Source: Torymus aiolomorphi
Taxonomy: Eukaryota > Arthropoda > Insecta > Hymenoptera > Torymidae
Length of the DNA: 64,000 nucleotides
Assembly (NCBI GenBank): GCA_036365515.1
Contig: CM070873.1
Span: 75,418,529 to 75,482,528, forward strand
Direction: 5' to 3'
Numbering within the stretch: the first letter of the stretch is position 1; each line of letters starts with the position of its first letter. The notes below the pieces were generated by a model. That model had not been told where the DNA came from. It searched no databases and saw nothing but the letters and a program-made list of their open reading frames with translations. This document shows positions 21,041 through 31,725 of this stretch, piece by piece. A program made the position numbers and the translations under genes.

Positions 21041-24004
21041 GTCGCAATAAATAAATAAAGAAATCAGTTGTATTTCTTTGATTGCCTCCGTCAGACCAAT
21101 CATACACATTTTCCTAAATAGTAAATCTTCTTGCAAATGAAAATTTTCTTCGGTTATCGTTTTATCTTTGCAAATTTTACACTCTCGAAGAATACACGAA
21201 TCATTTTCTATAGCAAACAATCATGGATAAGATCTCTTGTTTAAGTGTAAGAAACTCGGATTTACTCGTTTTTAACACAATTTTTAGAGCTGTTACGATA
21301 AGGTCGAAATTGGCGCAATAGACACATAAACAGGAACTGTTTAAAGGTTGAATTAATACCCATTTTGGTCGCAATTGATAAATCTTGGATCTTGAAATAG
21401 TAACTTCTGGATTTTGTTTCATAATTCGATCGCAAATTTCCTTGATGCTCCGAGTTAGAAAACGTTTGATTTTTTTTTATAACTCCATTGGTTTTAACAT
21501 TCATCTCATCATCTTTATTAGGACTTTGTCGGGAACAGTCAAAATCGTCGTCTAGATAATATCTTTCAACTAACTCAATAACTTCAGTCTTCACAGGATT
21601 TCCAGAATATGGATCGGGCTTTTCGTATAAACCTTTACTTTTTACGAGCTTTTGTGAAGCTCTGATCATATAATCTGTGGTTCCTCTTATGTGCAATAAA
21701 ATATAATTACTTGAGAGACTTGAAGGTACTACAGTCATAAATCGTACTTTTTCTATGAAAGTTAGATTTTCATTTTCTAACACCAAACTTAATTCTTCAT
21801 TCCATTCGTCGCATATATTGCATTCATTAAACTCTAATTTCTGCCTCGAGACGTTATACAGTTTCCTAATTTTGCAATCAGTTTCTTCATAAAATTATCT
21901 AATAATTGCTTGCGCTTGCGATTAACGTAATTTGGCAATGCTGTCGCGTCAACATTTGACGGAAGCTTGAATGGCGATAGAGACAATTTATTCTTGGTGA
22001 GTATTTCATTCACTTCTTCATACAACTCAACACTGCAAATTGAGGTTTGAGAATCTGCCGGCATCGTAATTTGAGATTCAGGCGTTTGATTAGATAATGT
22101 AGATTCTGTTGGCATTGACTCTCCTGATTCTTTAAAAATGTCTTCAGATATTTTCTTGAGTTTTTCGTAACAAATTCCACACACTTTGGTACATTCTCTT
22201 ATATCCTTGTTTTTATACTCGTTAGACATCAATAATCCATTTGCTACATCGCCAAGTAATTGAAATGGCCGCTTACTATCTTCATAAACGTACTTTTTAT
22301 GAATACTGCCGATATCCGGACACTTCTGAGTTTTCTTGGAACTAAACTTAGCCTTTTGCATGTTTGTTGATATGTATCCGTATATGATTGAACGTATACG
22401 AAAAGTTATATAGTTAGGGTTTATCAGCGAGAAAAAATAAATTGGGGTGACTCTTAATTATAGAGTCTCTGCACCAACCCACTCGCAAGTAAAGTTGATG
22501 CAAAATATGTTGTAAACGTAAAGTACGTTCGAGCAAATAAATAAAGTAATAAGCAAGGTATAGGCAATAAGTAAGTAGTGCAAAAATAACGATTGGCGAT
22601 TAGGCAAATAGGCAAAATAATATTAGACAAAATAATGTGGTAATAATGGGTAGATCGAGTGAGTGCCGCAGGCCCCTACTTATACACTCGGGGTGATGTT
22701 TTTCATTGAATGTGGCGCGTTTGTGCTCGCCATCTAGCGGGCACTTAGGGTACTACACTCGTGTATATACTACAATCATCTGTGTATTCTGTACCCTTAA
22801 TCTCTTACACGCAGATGCCAGATTTAACTTTAGAAGTTGCAGCCAGCCCCTGTGTAAAATGTATCGCTGCACATAACGCATATGAGGCTTAAACGTGTAG
22901 AAATCGCAATTATCTTTGTGAGGGTGTATCTTCCGAACGAAGAAAGATGGCACGCTGCCATTTGGTAGAAAGCTAGCTTATTTGGCCATGAAAAACATAT
23001 CCAAATTTCACGGAAAAAAGGTGGTGTTTTTGAGAAATTCAATTTTGAAAAAAAAGCACTTTTTTCAGTTTTTTCAATTTATCTGAAAAACTATTCAAGT
23101 TATTTAAAATCTGAACAAATCACATGAAAGCTGGTAAACTTCCGCACAATTTCAAAAAAAAGTCCCGATACGATAACTTTGGCCAAAACTACGGCCATTT
23201 GAATAAATGCGAATTTTCATTTTCAAAATAACGCTTTCACAATGTAATTTTTTATATCGCGCTACAGGGCTCCAAAATTATTGTGCGACAAAAAGAAAAA
23301 ACACGGGTCTAATGAAATTTAATGTAGAATATGATCTCAGAGTTTCAAAAAAATCGAAGACTTTAATTTTTTTTGCTCGTTGAATCCATTTAGAATGGGC
23401 CATATATTAATTAATAACTGCGAAATTTTAGCTTAATAAAACTCTCACTATGTATATAAACTTTGTAAAGTCGAGCGGGTATATTAGGAGAACACGTTTG
23501 GTGAGCATATAATATCCACCACACTATTAGTGTATGTTTTGAGAACCGTGTCATTAGGATGACTTCCACTATGACATGCTCCCCTGATACCTCACCTCGA
23601 CTCCGAATCGTTCAGCGCTATCCCCCACCTGTCTCACATCGTTTTATATACTCTTATACACACACAATTACAGTATATTAGTATATATAGACCGTTTGTC
23701 ACAAATAAAACGCATTGACGAAACGGACAGTCTCCCGTTATCATTACATCCTGACTTAATGTAAGTGTACCTTGTTTATACATAATTTGTTTAGAGTTTG
23801 CGAATTGTGACTTATAAATAATTAAGTGATTAGTTTATAATAAATATGTAATATAAATTATTTTGATTTCACAATTTTTAATTGGAATAGATTGTAAAAA
23901 CTACGTTTTTTTTTTAAAATGTTTAAATTTTACGTTGATGTTCAACATACTGTATATATATATATATGTATTATGTAAATGAATTTTTGTTAAATATATA
24001 GTAC

Positions 24005-24036
24005 CTGAAGAGGGACATAGAAAAAGTGTCCGAAAC
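24005..24036 (+). ncRNA. hammerhead-like core, right Penelope copy
   Basis: CTGAAGA, stem GGACA/TGTCC, GAAAC, in the 3' region of the right copy. The left copy (14795-14824) has stem changes that still allow pairing. Confidence 0.55.
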
Positions 24037-24160
24037 GTCGTTTAAGAATAAATCGTGTTCATTTATTTAAACGAAACCTTTTCTGGTAGACAATTGGCCA
24101 TCAGATGCACGATACACATATGATTAACACTCTACCATAAGCACCTTTACCAACCAAAAA

Positions 24161-24701
24161 ACATAAAGAACTAGATCAAACTGATGATAATATTCACCAA
24201 AATTTCCCAATAGAAACTTTAAATAAAGTAAAGGAAGGTCTTCCTCCTCATGAATTAAAATTAAAAGTAAATGCAATAGTTGTGTTAATTAGAAATTTGA
24301 GTATGAATGATGGTTTGTGCAATGGTACTAGGCTTAAAATTACAAAATTATTCGAATATAATATTGAAGCAGAAATTACTACAGGAGAAAACATAGGTAA
24401 AAAAGTTTTCATTCCTAGAATTACATTAAATACAGGTGAATCTTCCTCTTTACCATCCATCCTTTATAGAAAACAATTCCCCATCACTTTAGCTTTCTGT
24501 ATGACTATTAATAAATCACAAGGACAAAGTTTTGATTATGTTGGATTATATATCAAAAGACCATTATTTTCTCATGGTCAATTATACGTAGCATTGTCAA
24601 GATGTAGAAATCCCAAAAATATATATATTCAAAACGAATTAGAGAATTCATCAGAAATTGAAAATATAGTTTTGAAAGAAGTTCCAGATGACTGTGAATG
24701 A
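24161..24701 (+). pseudogene. Helitron PIF1-like helicase, C-terminal part
   Basis: This continues the helicase broken at 13412. It reads ELDQTDDNIHQNFPIE, then GLPPHELKLKVNAIV, LIRNLSMNDGLCNGTRL, CMTINKSQGQSFDYVGLY (motif V, SQGQ) and HGQLYVALSRCRNP (motif VI), ending at a TGA at 24699-24701. These are the conserved C-terminal motifs of Helitron PIF1-like helicases. The part is open for about 180 codons, so the reading frame was probably intact when the Penelope composite inserted. A matching Helitron tail follows to 25176. Confidence 0.88.
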
Positions 24702-24734
24702 AACCTCTCTTTCTATCTCTCTCTTATCAGTGGA

Positions 24735-25175
24735 TTAGGCCTCCCGGGAATACCACTGTTTTGTTTATAATATTCATATGTTCAAAAATATTATTCAAAA
24801 ATATTATACTTTTATATATTTTATTATACAATAATATAAATAATATTTTCAAAATTTATAATAATTATACTTCAATATAACATATGAAATTTGATAAATA
24901 AAAAAAACGCACCTTTCTATTTACCCCATTAGGTGGTGTGGAAAAAATAGAACATAAGATTTAAATTTCAACTGGATAATTTAAATGAATATTATCATCT
25001 CTACATTTAGGGTAAATTTAAAAGTAAATGTACAGATAAATATTTCAAAAAAATAAAAATGAGAAATTATTCTTCGACAGTAATCTATTGTTATTAACAT
25101 TTATCTCTAAACATGGGGGTTGGCGAGCGGAGCGAGCAGGGGCGAAGTATATATATATATATATATAGACCCCTA

Positions 25176-25176
<1 letters not shown>
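24735..25176 (+). mobile_element. Helitron 3' end (CTAG terminus at 25173-25176)
   Basis: It begins with GTGGATTAGGCCTCCCGGG and ATACCACT, then TGTGGAAAAAATAGAACA. The terminal block is GGGGGTTGGCGAGCGGAGCG, AGCAGGGG, an AT run, then CCCCTAG followed by T. GGGG/CCCC around the AT run can form the hairpin that precedes a Helitron CTRR end. The AT run between the stem arms may be a later microsatellite expansion. Confidence 0.65.

Positions 25177-25242
<66 letters not shown>
25177..25242. repeat. (AT)n microsatellite
   Basis: A pure AT run directly abutting the Helitron terminus. A shorter run lies at 25148-25167. Confidence 0.9.
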
Positions 25243-25244
<2 letters not shown>

Positions 25245-25399
25245 TATGTATATGTGGAGAGATGTGTGTAAGGTTAGGTTGACCAAATACCGGAACCCGG
25301 ACGTTGGCAGAATTTGTGTAGACTGAAGAAACTGAAGTAACTTAGAGAATTTTGCGAAAAGGAAACCGCCCATATAAATTTTCTCTGTTCAATAGTTTT

Positions 25400-25615
25400 C
25401 ATATGAGAGTATATTTGTACTCGAAACTTTGTGTGTACATATAGTAAAACAGAGACTTCCTGTTTATTTACTTTTGGATTAATATAAATGCGATTTAGAA
25501 ATGTGGTGAATATTTCAAAATCTTGTGCACCCATTTCAACGTATATAGTAGCGCGGTCGACCCTCACGCTTCTTGTATACTTGCCTTTGGAGCGCTCCTG
25601 CGCCCCTTGATACAA
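25400..25615 (-). repeat. dispersed repeat fragment (shared with 32560-32690)
   Basis: The stretch with CACCCATTTCAACGTATAT, CGCGGTCGACCCTC, GAGCGCTCC and TTGATAC is the reverse complement of 32560-32680. A weaker copy of part lies at 33690-33820. The family is unknown. Confidence 0.6.
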
Positions 25616-25619
25616 TAGT

Positions 25620-26663
25620 ATAACTTATTACAGTACATACTGATATAGTGTGCAGTAAATGATGCTGCTGGGGATACAGGGTACAATAGCGTCGTGTTGC
25701 GTACAAAATATACACGATTGATTCTGATACAATTTGAAATTACGTATAGTCTCAAAGGTTTGTCACTCCATTGTGAAAGATTGTCTCGCTAAACTATTTC
25801 AAGAAAAATTGATTCTTTTTCAACTAATTCCTGTTACATTTTGACACTAGAAATATTTTGGTAAACACGGAACTTACAGTGTTTATCAGTAAGATGATGA
25901 ATGATGATAATCTGTTCCATGCAAATGTATCGATTCTTATATTAAGAAGAAAATAAATCTTATTTTTATAACAAATTTTTGTCAGCATTGAAAAACGTTT
26001 GAAACATGCTTGATTATTGTTATAACATTTTAGACATGTGAAAATGACAATATTTAGTAAAAGAAATATGTGCTTATCATATTGAAATTAAGTTATTGCA
26101 AATATATTTTCATTTAAAATTTTCGTTTTTGTATTTTTATGTAAGTAACAATTACTATTAAATCTATACGTAAACTATATAATAAGAAAAACGCAAATAA
26201 CAAGAAGATGAATGATATTTTAAAATTATGATAAAGTAAAATTACGTATACCAGAAACCTGTTAAAGAAGGGAATCGTCGCAAAATTAGACTTGATTAAA
26301 CTTAATTACCGCACATGTGCGCTTGTGAAAAAGAGCGGGTACGGTTAAGAAGTTCAAGCAACGAATATGTGCTACGATTTCCTCTTTAATGCCAAAAATC
26401 ATTTAATTTTTTTTTACTCCTCTGGCATTGGAGAGTCATAGAAAAAATAACATTTTCAGCACATGACGACAGCGAAATAACCAAGATCTTAAATAAGATA
26501 AAATGCGCTAGCTATACATACCAATTCAACGTGGTCTTTAATGCTGCTTCTGTAATACAGCTGCGCTGCCGATGATTGTAATAACGACTAAGAGGACGAT
26601 GTGTCTACGGCATTCAATAAACATTTGAAAAGTGATACCCTCCCAGGGCCTTTGTTTGTTTCC
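25620..26663. other. AT-rich spacer, nothing recognised
   Basis: No gene, repeat array or element end identified. Confidence 0.4.
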
Positions 26664-26667
26664 TTAA

Positions 26668-27428
26668 GGATGTACTCGCTACAAGGTCCCTGCCGAAAGT
26701 TTGTGAATTCGATAAACTGCAATAATTAATTGTATGCGATAATTGACCGAATTTAAGTTTTTGTGGGTGATTCAGGAGTATAATACGAATATAATAAGAT
26801 TTAAAAATTGAAAATCGAATGAAAATTGACAAAGTTCTCGTATTTTTTATAGTTAAAAACCGAATCATTAAGTAAATTTTTGATACTGAAAACGACAAAG
26901 TGCCAAACTTTCAATTTTCATTCGATTTTTAATTTCTAAAGCTTATAATATTCCTGTCATGATTTGTAATCGATCGCGAGCATTGAAAATTATCTATTTA
27001 TCCTATATAATTTGTTATTGTTGTTTTAATATTAGTCACTTAACTTTTGGCAGGGACTGTACGAGAAATAAATTGCAATAACAAATTATATAGGATAAAT
27101 AGTCGATTTTCAATGCTCGCGATCGATTACAAATCACGAGAGGAATATTATAAGCTTTAGAAATTAAAAATCGAATGAAAATTAAAAGTTTGGCACTTTG
27201 TCGTTTTCAGTATTAAAAATTTACTTATGACTCGGTTTTTGTAACTATAAAAAATAGCAGACTTTGTCAATTTTTATTCGATTTTCAATTTTCAAAGCCT
27301 ATTATATTCGTATTAAACTCCTGAATCACCCACAAGAACTTAAACTTGGTCAATTATTGCATACAATTAATTATTGCAGTTTATCGAATTCACAAGCATT
27401 TGGCAGGGACCTTATAGCCAGTACATCC
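26668..27428. mobile_element. 761-bp palindromic MITE with TTAA duplication
   Basis: TTAA flanks both ends (26664-26667 and 27429-27432). The ends are GGATGTACTCGCTACAAGGT and, reversed, GGATGTACTGGCTATAAGGT. The arms pair for about 350 bp each, including GGCAGGGAC, CCTGAATCACCCACA and TTTGGCACTTTGTCGTTTTC segments. TTAA duplication fits piggyBac, Kolobok or Sola3 types; the ends do not decide which. Non-coding. Confidence 0.85.
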
Positions 27429-27432
27429 TTAA

Positions 27433-29310
27433 GTTATTGTACATTGTAGTGCAGACAATATTCACGCGTACAATTTTATTGCTTCCTACCACCGGATATT
27501 TTGCCGAATACGCAGTCCAATATAAAACATGAAGTAATTAACACAAAAATTATTGGCATATTTAAAAAGACGATACATTGTATATATTGGAATTAACGTA
27601 TAATTAAAATTCCTATCCGTAGAATGTACGCTAATATTATGAAGAATATAAGTAAATAAGAAAATTACTCATACCTATTTGAATTAATTGTGGTGATGTT
27701 ATTTATAAAAACTATTAAAATAGTCTTATTTGATTTATTTGATCTTGCCACCGTCTTCCGTAATTTAAACAAGCAATCTTAAAAATATCACTAAAAATTA
27801 ATCTTTAATACAAGTATTACTAAGTCACAAGTAGCATCCAAGAATATAAGCACATATTTAATGTATACGTAGCAAATTTCTCTTCGTGAACATAACATCG
27901 GCTGCAGTATATGCTTGCTTACCATGGATGCGTTCGAAAAATCGCGACTAAAAATACAGTTGATTTAACCGCGCCCGTGGTCCACACAATATAAATTAAC
28001 CTGGCGTAAGTTTGCAGTCACTAAAACTCATTGATTTAGTTTTCATAGTTAAGCACACTTGTCCGTCCCGCTGAAATGAAAGTAAACTGATTCTGAAAGT
28101 GATTATGCCACACGCGAAAAGTCAAAAAGTTACGAGTACTGCCCGCTCTTGCCGTATATACGTTATATACCAGTGGCAGGTATACACCCATACATGAGCG
28201 TACGATCAACATGCAGAGAGCCTTTGGCCGTGGCGATGCTGCTGCTGGTCGTCATAAAACTGATGGCGCTTTCCACCTCTTCTCTCGAAACTGTGGCATT
28301 AGCGGCATCGACGGTTCTCTCTCCTTCTCCCTCTCATTTGCTACATGTTCCATCCAATTGAAAGTTCTTCTTGACATCTGGTCTCCTCTACTTCTCTATG
28401 TTCTCTTCGAAGTGAAGTGAAATAAGTGCTCTCAAACGGTTAGCACATTTTATGAAAATACAAAGATAAATATAAGATTAATTAGTACAGAGCAGTAGAA
28501 ATATCAATAACTATTAATTAGTACCGCACAGTAGCGACGTGAATAACTATACAAGAAATCCACACATAGTCGTTTTAAAATTATAAAAGAGTTTGGAATC
28601 ACACCTCAGCAACCATTTTACAATTTGAATACCCAAAATTTTGGTTTTAACAGCATTATTTTAACTGCATATCAGTTTTTCGTATAGAAACATAATATGG
28701 AAAAAAATGATCAAAAAGAAGTCACTGATGATTAGTGAATATTAATCTTATAAAGACGAGAGCAAGCTTAAAATATTTTTTAAAAACATAAGTGAAAGAA
28801 GAGACCTCCAATTAAAGCTCAGAATTGTTCAAAACGGAATCTTCCATGCAAAGTTACGAGCATTTAAAAATCACGAAAAATCAAAAGAAATCGCTAATAT
28901 ACGTAATTTCTTCCACATAGAGGTAGCTTTAGAAGGATGAAAAAAAAATTGAAGACGTAAATTGTTTAAAAGCATGTAAGTCGCTTCACATTGAAATCCG
29001 TCGATTTTGGAAAATTTTTTTTTTGGTATGTGTTATGCGGGTGTATGAGTGATCAAGCCGCTTCCAGCAGTAACAATTTTTCAGTTTTTCTCGCCCCTTT
29101 TACTAAAGAAATGATCAACACGTAATAATGAATTAACTTTTGTCGTATTTTTATTAGCCCTATGCCCTATTCGGCTCTACCTTCAGTTCTGTTGATTGGA
29201 AATTTTTCCGAAAATATGAAAAAATAATAATTACACATATCAGTTTCTTATTACTAATTTTGTAGATGCATAAATTAATAAAAAGTAGTACTGGAAAAAG
29301 CTAATAAAAA
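27433..29310. other. AT-rich spacer, nothing firmly recognised
   Basis: Frames at 28149-28420 are short, overlapping and without domains. I see no element ends here. Confidence 0.4.
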
Positions 29311-29319
29311 GTACAACAA

Positions 29320-29725
29320 AAACTAGTCACAATTTTATTTAATTTATTGTTTTTAGATTATTAATTTGATTTTATAAAATTTTTATCAGTTATTAAATTC
29401 ATAAGGTATTTTAATTTGTTAAAATTTAAAGAAGCTATCTATCTTCCCTGAGAGAAAAATAATTATTTACGATAAATGCGTTTTTGTTGTTTTGGTATTT
29501 TAATTTGTTAAAATTTAAAAAAGCTATCTATCTTCCCTGAGAGAAAAAGAATTATTTACGATAAATGCGTTTTTATTGTTGAATATTCTTTTTCTCTTAG
29601 GGAAGATAGATAGCTTCTTTAAATTTTAACAAATTAAAATACCTTTTGAATTTAATAACTGATAAACATTTTGTAAAATTAAATAAACAGTATAAAAACT
29701 ATAAATTAAATAAAAAGGTGACTAG
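29320..29725. repeat. palindrome with one duplicated arm
   Basis: TTTTAATTTGTTAAAATTTA, AAGAAGCTATCTATCTTCCC occurs at about 29410 and again at about 29498. Its reverse complement lies at about 29595-29645, and pairing extends outward (TTATCAGTTATTAAATTCA-like). It is a foldback in which a ~90-bp arm segment has been tandemly duplicated. Confidence 0.75.
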
Positions 29726-29925
29726 TTCTTATTTTACTTTCTGTTAGTTCGTTCGTTATTGTTTTGGTACATTGATTGTTTACATTAGAATCCATATAGG
29801 TAAATAATTGTTATTTATCAATGTGTATGTGTTTTAGATATTTTATTTGTTCAAACTTATTTTACAAAGTTAACTTTAACTTTTTGTCTTCTTGAACTCG
29901 GTTGGAATATATAAAAATGTTGTCC

Positions 29926-30507
29926 TAGATAAGTGTAATAAGTGATTAAGATTTTTAGCCGATAAATAAAATATTCTCTCAGGAAACGTTATTAGAAAAT
30001 ATGTTTAAAAAAATTTCAACCTCAAACATCTTTTGTCGCGATAGTCGGATTTTTTTGGGCAACAAACTCGGTTCAAAGATACAGAAACGCTATCTCTGTA
30101 CGAATTTCAAGACGATTGGTTGATTTTTACTCATGTTATCGTAGAAGAAAGAAAATGTACTTTTTTCTACAATAATTTTTTTCTCGAAAACAAGTGAAGA
30201 TAATCTCTTGAAATTTTAGCTAAATGCTATACTAGATAAGTGTAATAAGTGGTTAAAACTTTAAGTCAATAAATAAAATATTCTCTTAGAAAACGCTATT
30301 AGAAAATATTTAAAAATTAATTTTAATCTCAAATAACATTAGTTGTGATAATCGGATATTTTGGGGCAACGAACTCGGTTCGAAGATACAAAAGCTATCT
30401 CTGTCAAGTCTGTAAGAAGATTGGTTGATTTTAATCCTGCTATCGTAGGAGAACGAAAACGGCTTTTTTTCTAAACTTATTTTTTTCCCGAAAACAAGTG
30501 AAGATAA
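29926..30507. repeat. ~307-bp direct repeat, two units
   Basis: TAGATAAGTGTAATAAGTG begins at 29926 and 30233. Both units contain AATAAAATATTCTC, GATAATCGGAT or GATAGTCGGAT, and TTTTCTCGAAAACAAGTGAAG-like sequence. The second unit is interrupted at 30508 by a MITE and appears to continue past 31134. Confidence 0.7.
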
Positions 30508-31131
30508 CACAGCCCCACAAAAAAAAGAAAAAGTTCTCTGCATTACATTGGACCACTATATGTTGGTGTATTTTGGTTTCCTAAATATGATTGCAAGATC
30601 AAAATTGGTCCATCACGTCCGAATTTTGAGACATCAATGATAGAAGATTTTTTAGATATCTTAAAAAACAAGGTGAAAACAGTTTTTTATTCACTTTTTC
30701 TACAAAATAATGTAGCGTGGCTTGCCCTACTCAAAATCAACTTAGAAACATCCCTCTACATTTTTTTTCTCCGGCATTTAAGTGCGTGAATTTTGAAAAC
30801 TCGCATGTAACTCTTAAAGTCATATTTTTTATTTCTATTTCGAAATTTACACATTCAGATCTCGGAGATAAAAAATTGTAGAGAGATAATTCGAAGTTGG
30901 TTTTGAATGGGGCAAGCCACGCTACATTATTTTGTAGAAAAAGTGAATAAAAAAACTGTTCTCGCCTTATTTTTAAAGATATTTCAAAAAGCTTCTAGCA
31001 TTGATATTTCCAAATTCGAACGTTGTGAACCAATTTTGATCTTGCAATCATATTTAGGGTGCCAAAATACACCAAAATAGGGTGATCCAATATAATGCAC
31101 AGAACTTTTTCTTTTTTTTTGTGGGGCTGTG
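30508..31131. mobile_element. Harbinger-type MITE, TAA duplication
   Basis: TIR CACAGCCCCACAAAAAAAA at the left, with its complement at the right end; the inverted arms run for almost 300 bp each. TAA flanks both ends (30505-30507 and 31132-31134). The first unit of the 307-bp repeat (about 30199-30215) shows the empty site with a single TAA. A 3-bp TAA duplication is typical of PIF/Harbinger. Non-coding. Confidence 0.87.
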
Positions 31132-31725
31132 TAATCTATGTCTATATTTCTCTAAAAAGAAAGCATTAATATTTTTTCTCGAAAATATTTAATTTATAAA
31201 TTTGTCTAACTTAAAGTAGAAATAAAAATTAAAGTAGAAATAAAAATTAAAGTTGAAATAATAAAACTTTCTACGAAGTATAAAATAAGGCAAGTATAGA
31301 CATTTTTCTGTATAATCTATGAAATAATAATATTTATGATTGTGTTTAAGTACATTCACATTGTTCACTGCAAATTAATAAACAATCGAAAGTTGTGATA
31401 TCAATTATCGATAGTCAAGTAATGCAAACAATTATGCAAAATAACTGTAAAATGACTTTTCTCAGAAATGTATTTAAATTTGCTCATTCTTCTATAAAAA
31501 TTAAACACAAGAAAGTACTGAAATCAATTTATTTTAGTCAAGTATCCGTAATTTAACTTTGCTGACATAATAGAACTTTTCCTACCTCGAGTGTAAAATT
31601 ACATTTTACGTTCATATTGTGATAATAAGCTCGAGCGCTAGCAAGGTTGGCTTCAAGAATTATTTATCTCATAAGAGTGTAAAATCTGACACCCATTGTA
31701 CGAACATTATTTTTCGTCGTCGTGC

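Larger units (their letters stand above)
20482..21128. mobile_element. 621-bp Penelope-terminus palindrome with 13-bp duplication
   Basis: AAATAGTAAATCT occurs at 20482-20494 and 21116-21128 and flanks the insert 20495-21115. The insert is a near-perfect palindrome: arms about 20533-20785 and 20873-21115, an ~85-bp spacer, and a run of G at 20861-20871. Each arm carries the hammerhead-like core. There is no RT. It looks like two Penelope-type 3' ends joined head-to-head, or a retrozyme-like non-autonomous unit. About 38 bp of extra sequence (20495-20532) lies at the left. Confidence 0.78.
19732..22361 (-). pseudogene. DDE-type transposase of uncertain superfamily
   Basis: The minus-strand gene is in four pieces. 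22361-21834 has an N-terminal region with a C-x2-C pair (VCGICYEKL) and a Ser/Thr-rich linker. 21786-21201 is the middle. 21220-21129 reads IRECKICKDK-type Cys-rich sequence (CILRECKICKDK), with a 1-base frameshift near 21215. 20494-19732 is the catalytic-looking C-terminus. In the frame starting at 20382, GDFAENW lies at residues 33-39, ISGGATSHFKNR near 112-123 and SATRHGKGACDGIGG at 141-155. These resemble blocks in arthropod TE-derived proteins; the second block has Gly where I would expect Asp. There is also an in-frame TAA near 20435. A 621-bp palindrome (20495-21115) sits in the gene; removing it restores the frame. Without it the coding length is about 665 codons. Confidence 0.7.
18484..23402 (-). 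mobile_element. 4919-bp DDE transposon with ~540-bp TIRs and TA duplication
   Basis: The ends read TGGCCCATTCTAAATGGATT and its complement. The inverted repeats run about 18484-19022 and 22862-23402. Flanking TA (18482-18483 and 23403-23404) is present once at the same site in the left Penelope copy (about 15419-15428), so the empty site is directly visible. The single gene runs on the minus strand (22361 to 19732). The superfamily is uncertain: long TIRs and TA duplication are seen, but the protein is not a typical Tc1/mariner. Confidence 0.88.
16758..24121 (+). mobile_element. Penelope-like element, right copy (split by 18484-23402)
   Basis: The plus-strand copy holds RT from its fingers onward, GIY-YIG, and a 3' region with hammerhead-like core at 24005-24036. 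The 4919-bp DDE element interrupts it just after the nuclease domain. The left copy supplies the uninterrupted sequence across that site and shows that TA was duplicated. The outer end (GATACACATA at about 24112-24121) mirrors the left end at 14712-14721. Confidence 0.82.
13413..24160. mobile_element. Penelope-like composite insertion (10.7 kb, nested)
   Basis: A head-to-head pair of 5'-truncated Penelope-like elements sits within the Helitron helicase. The left copy (14713-16757) is on the minus strand, and the right copy (16758-18483 plus 23403-24121) is on the plus strand. Their outward 3' ends (14713-15400 and 23405-24121) are near-identical in inverted orientation and look like long terminal inverted repeats. 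Inverted arrangements are known for Penelope elements. About 40 bp of extra sequence (24122-24160) lies before the right target-site copy. A mariner is lodged at the left edge and a DDE element in the right copy. Confidence 0.75.

Noticed and set aside
13413..24160. Interpreting the composite as a single giant TIR DNA transposon
   Set aside because: The terminal inverted repeats are explained by two opposed Penelope 3' ends carrying RT, GIY-YIG and hammerhead-like motifs.
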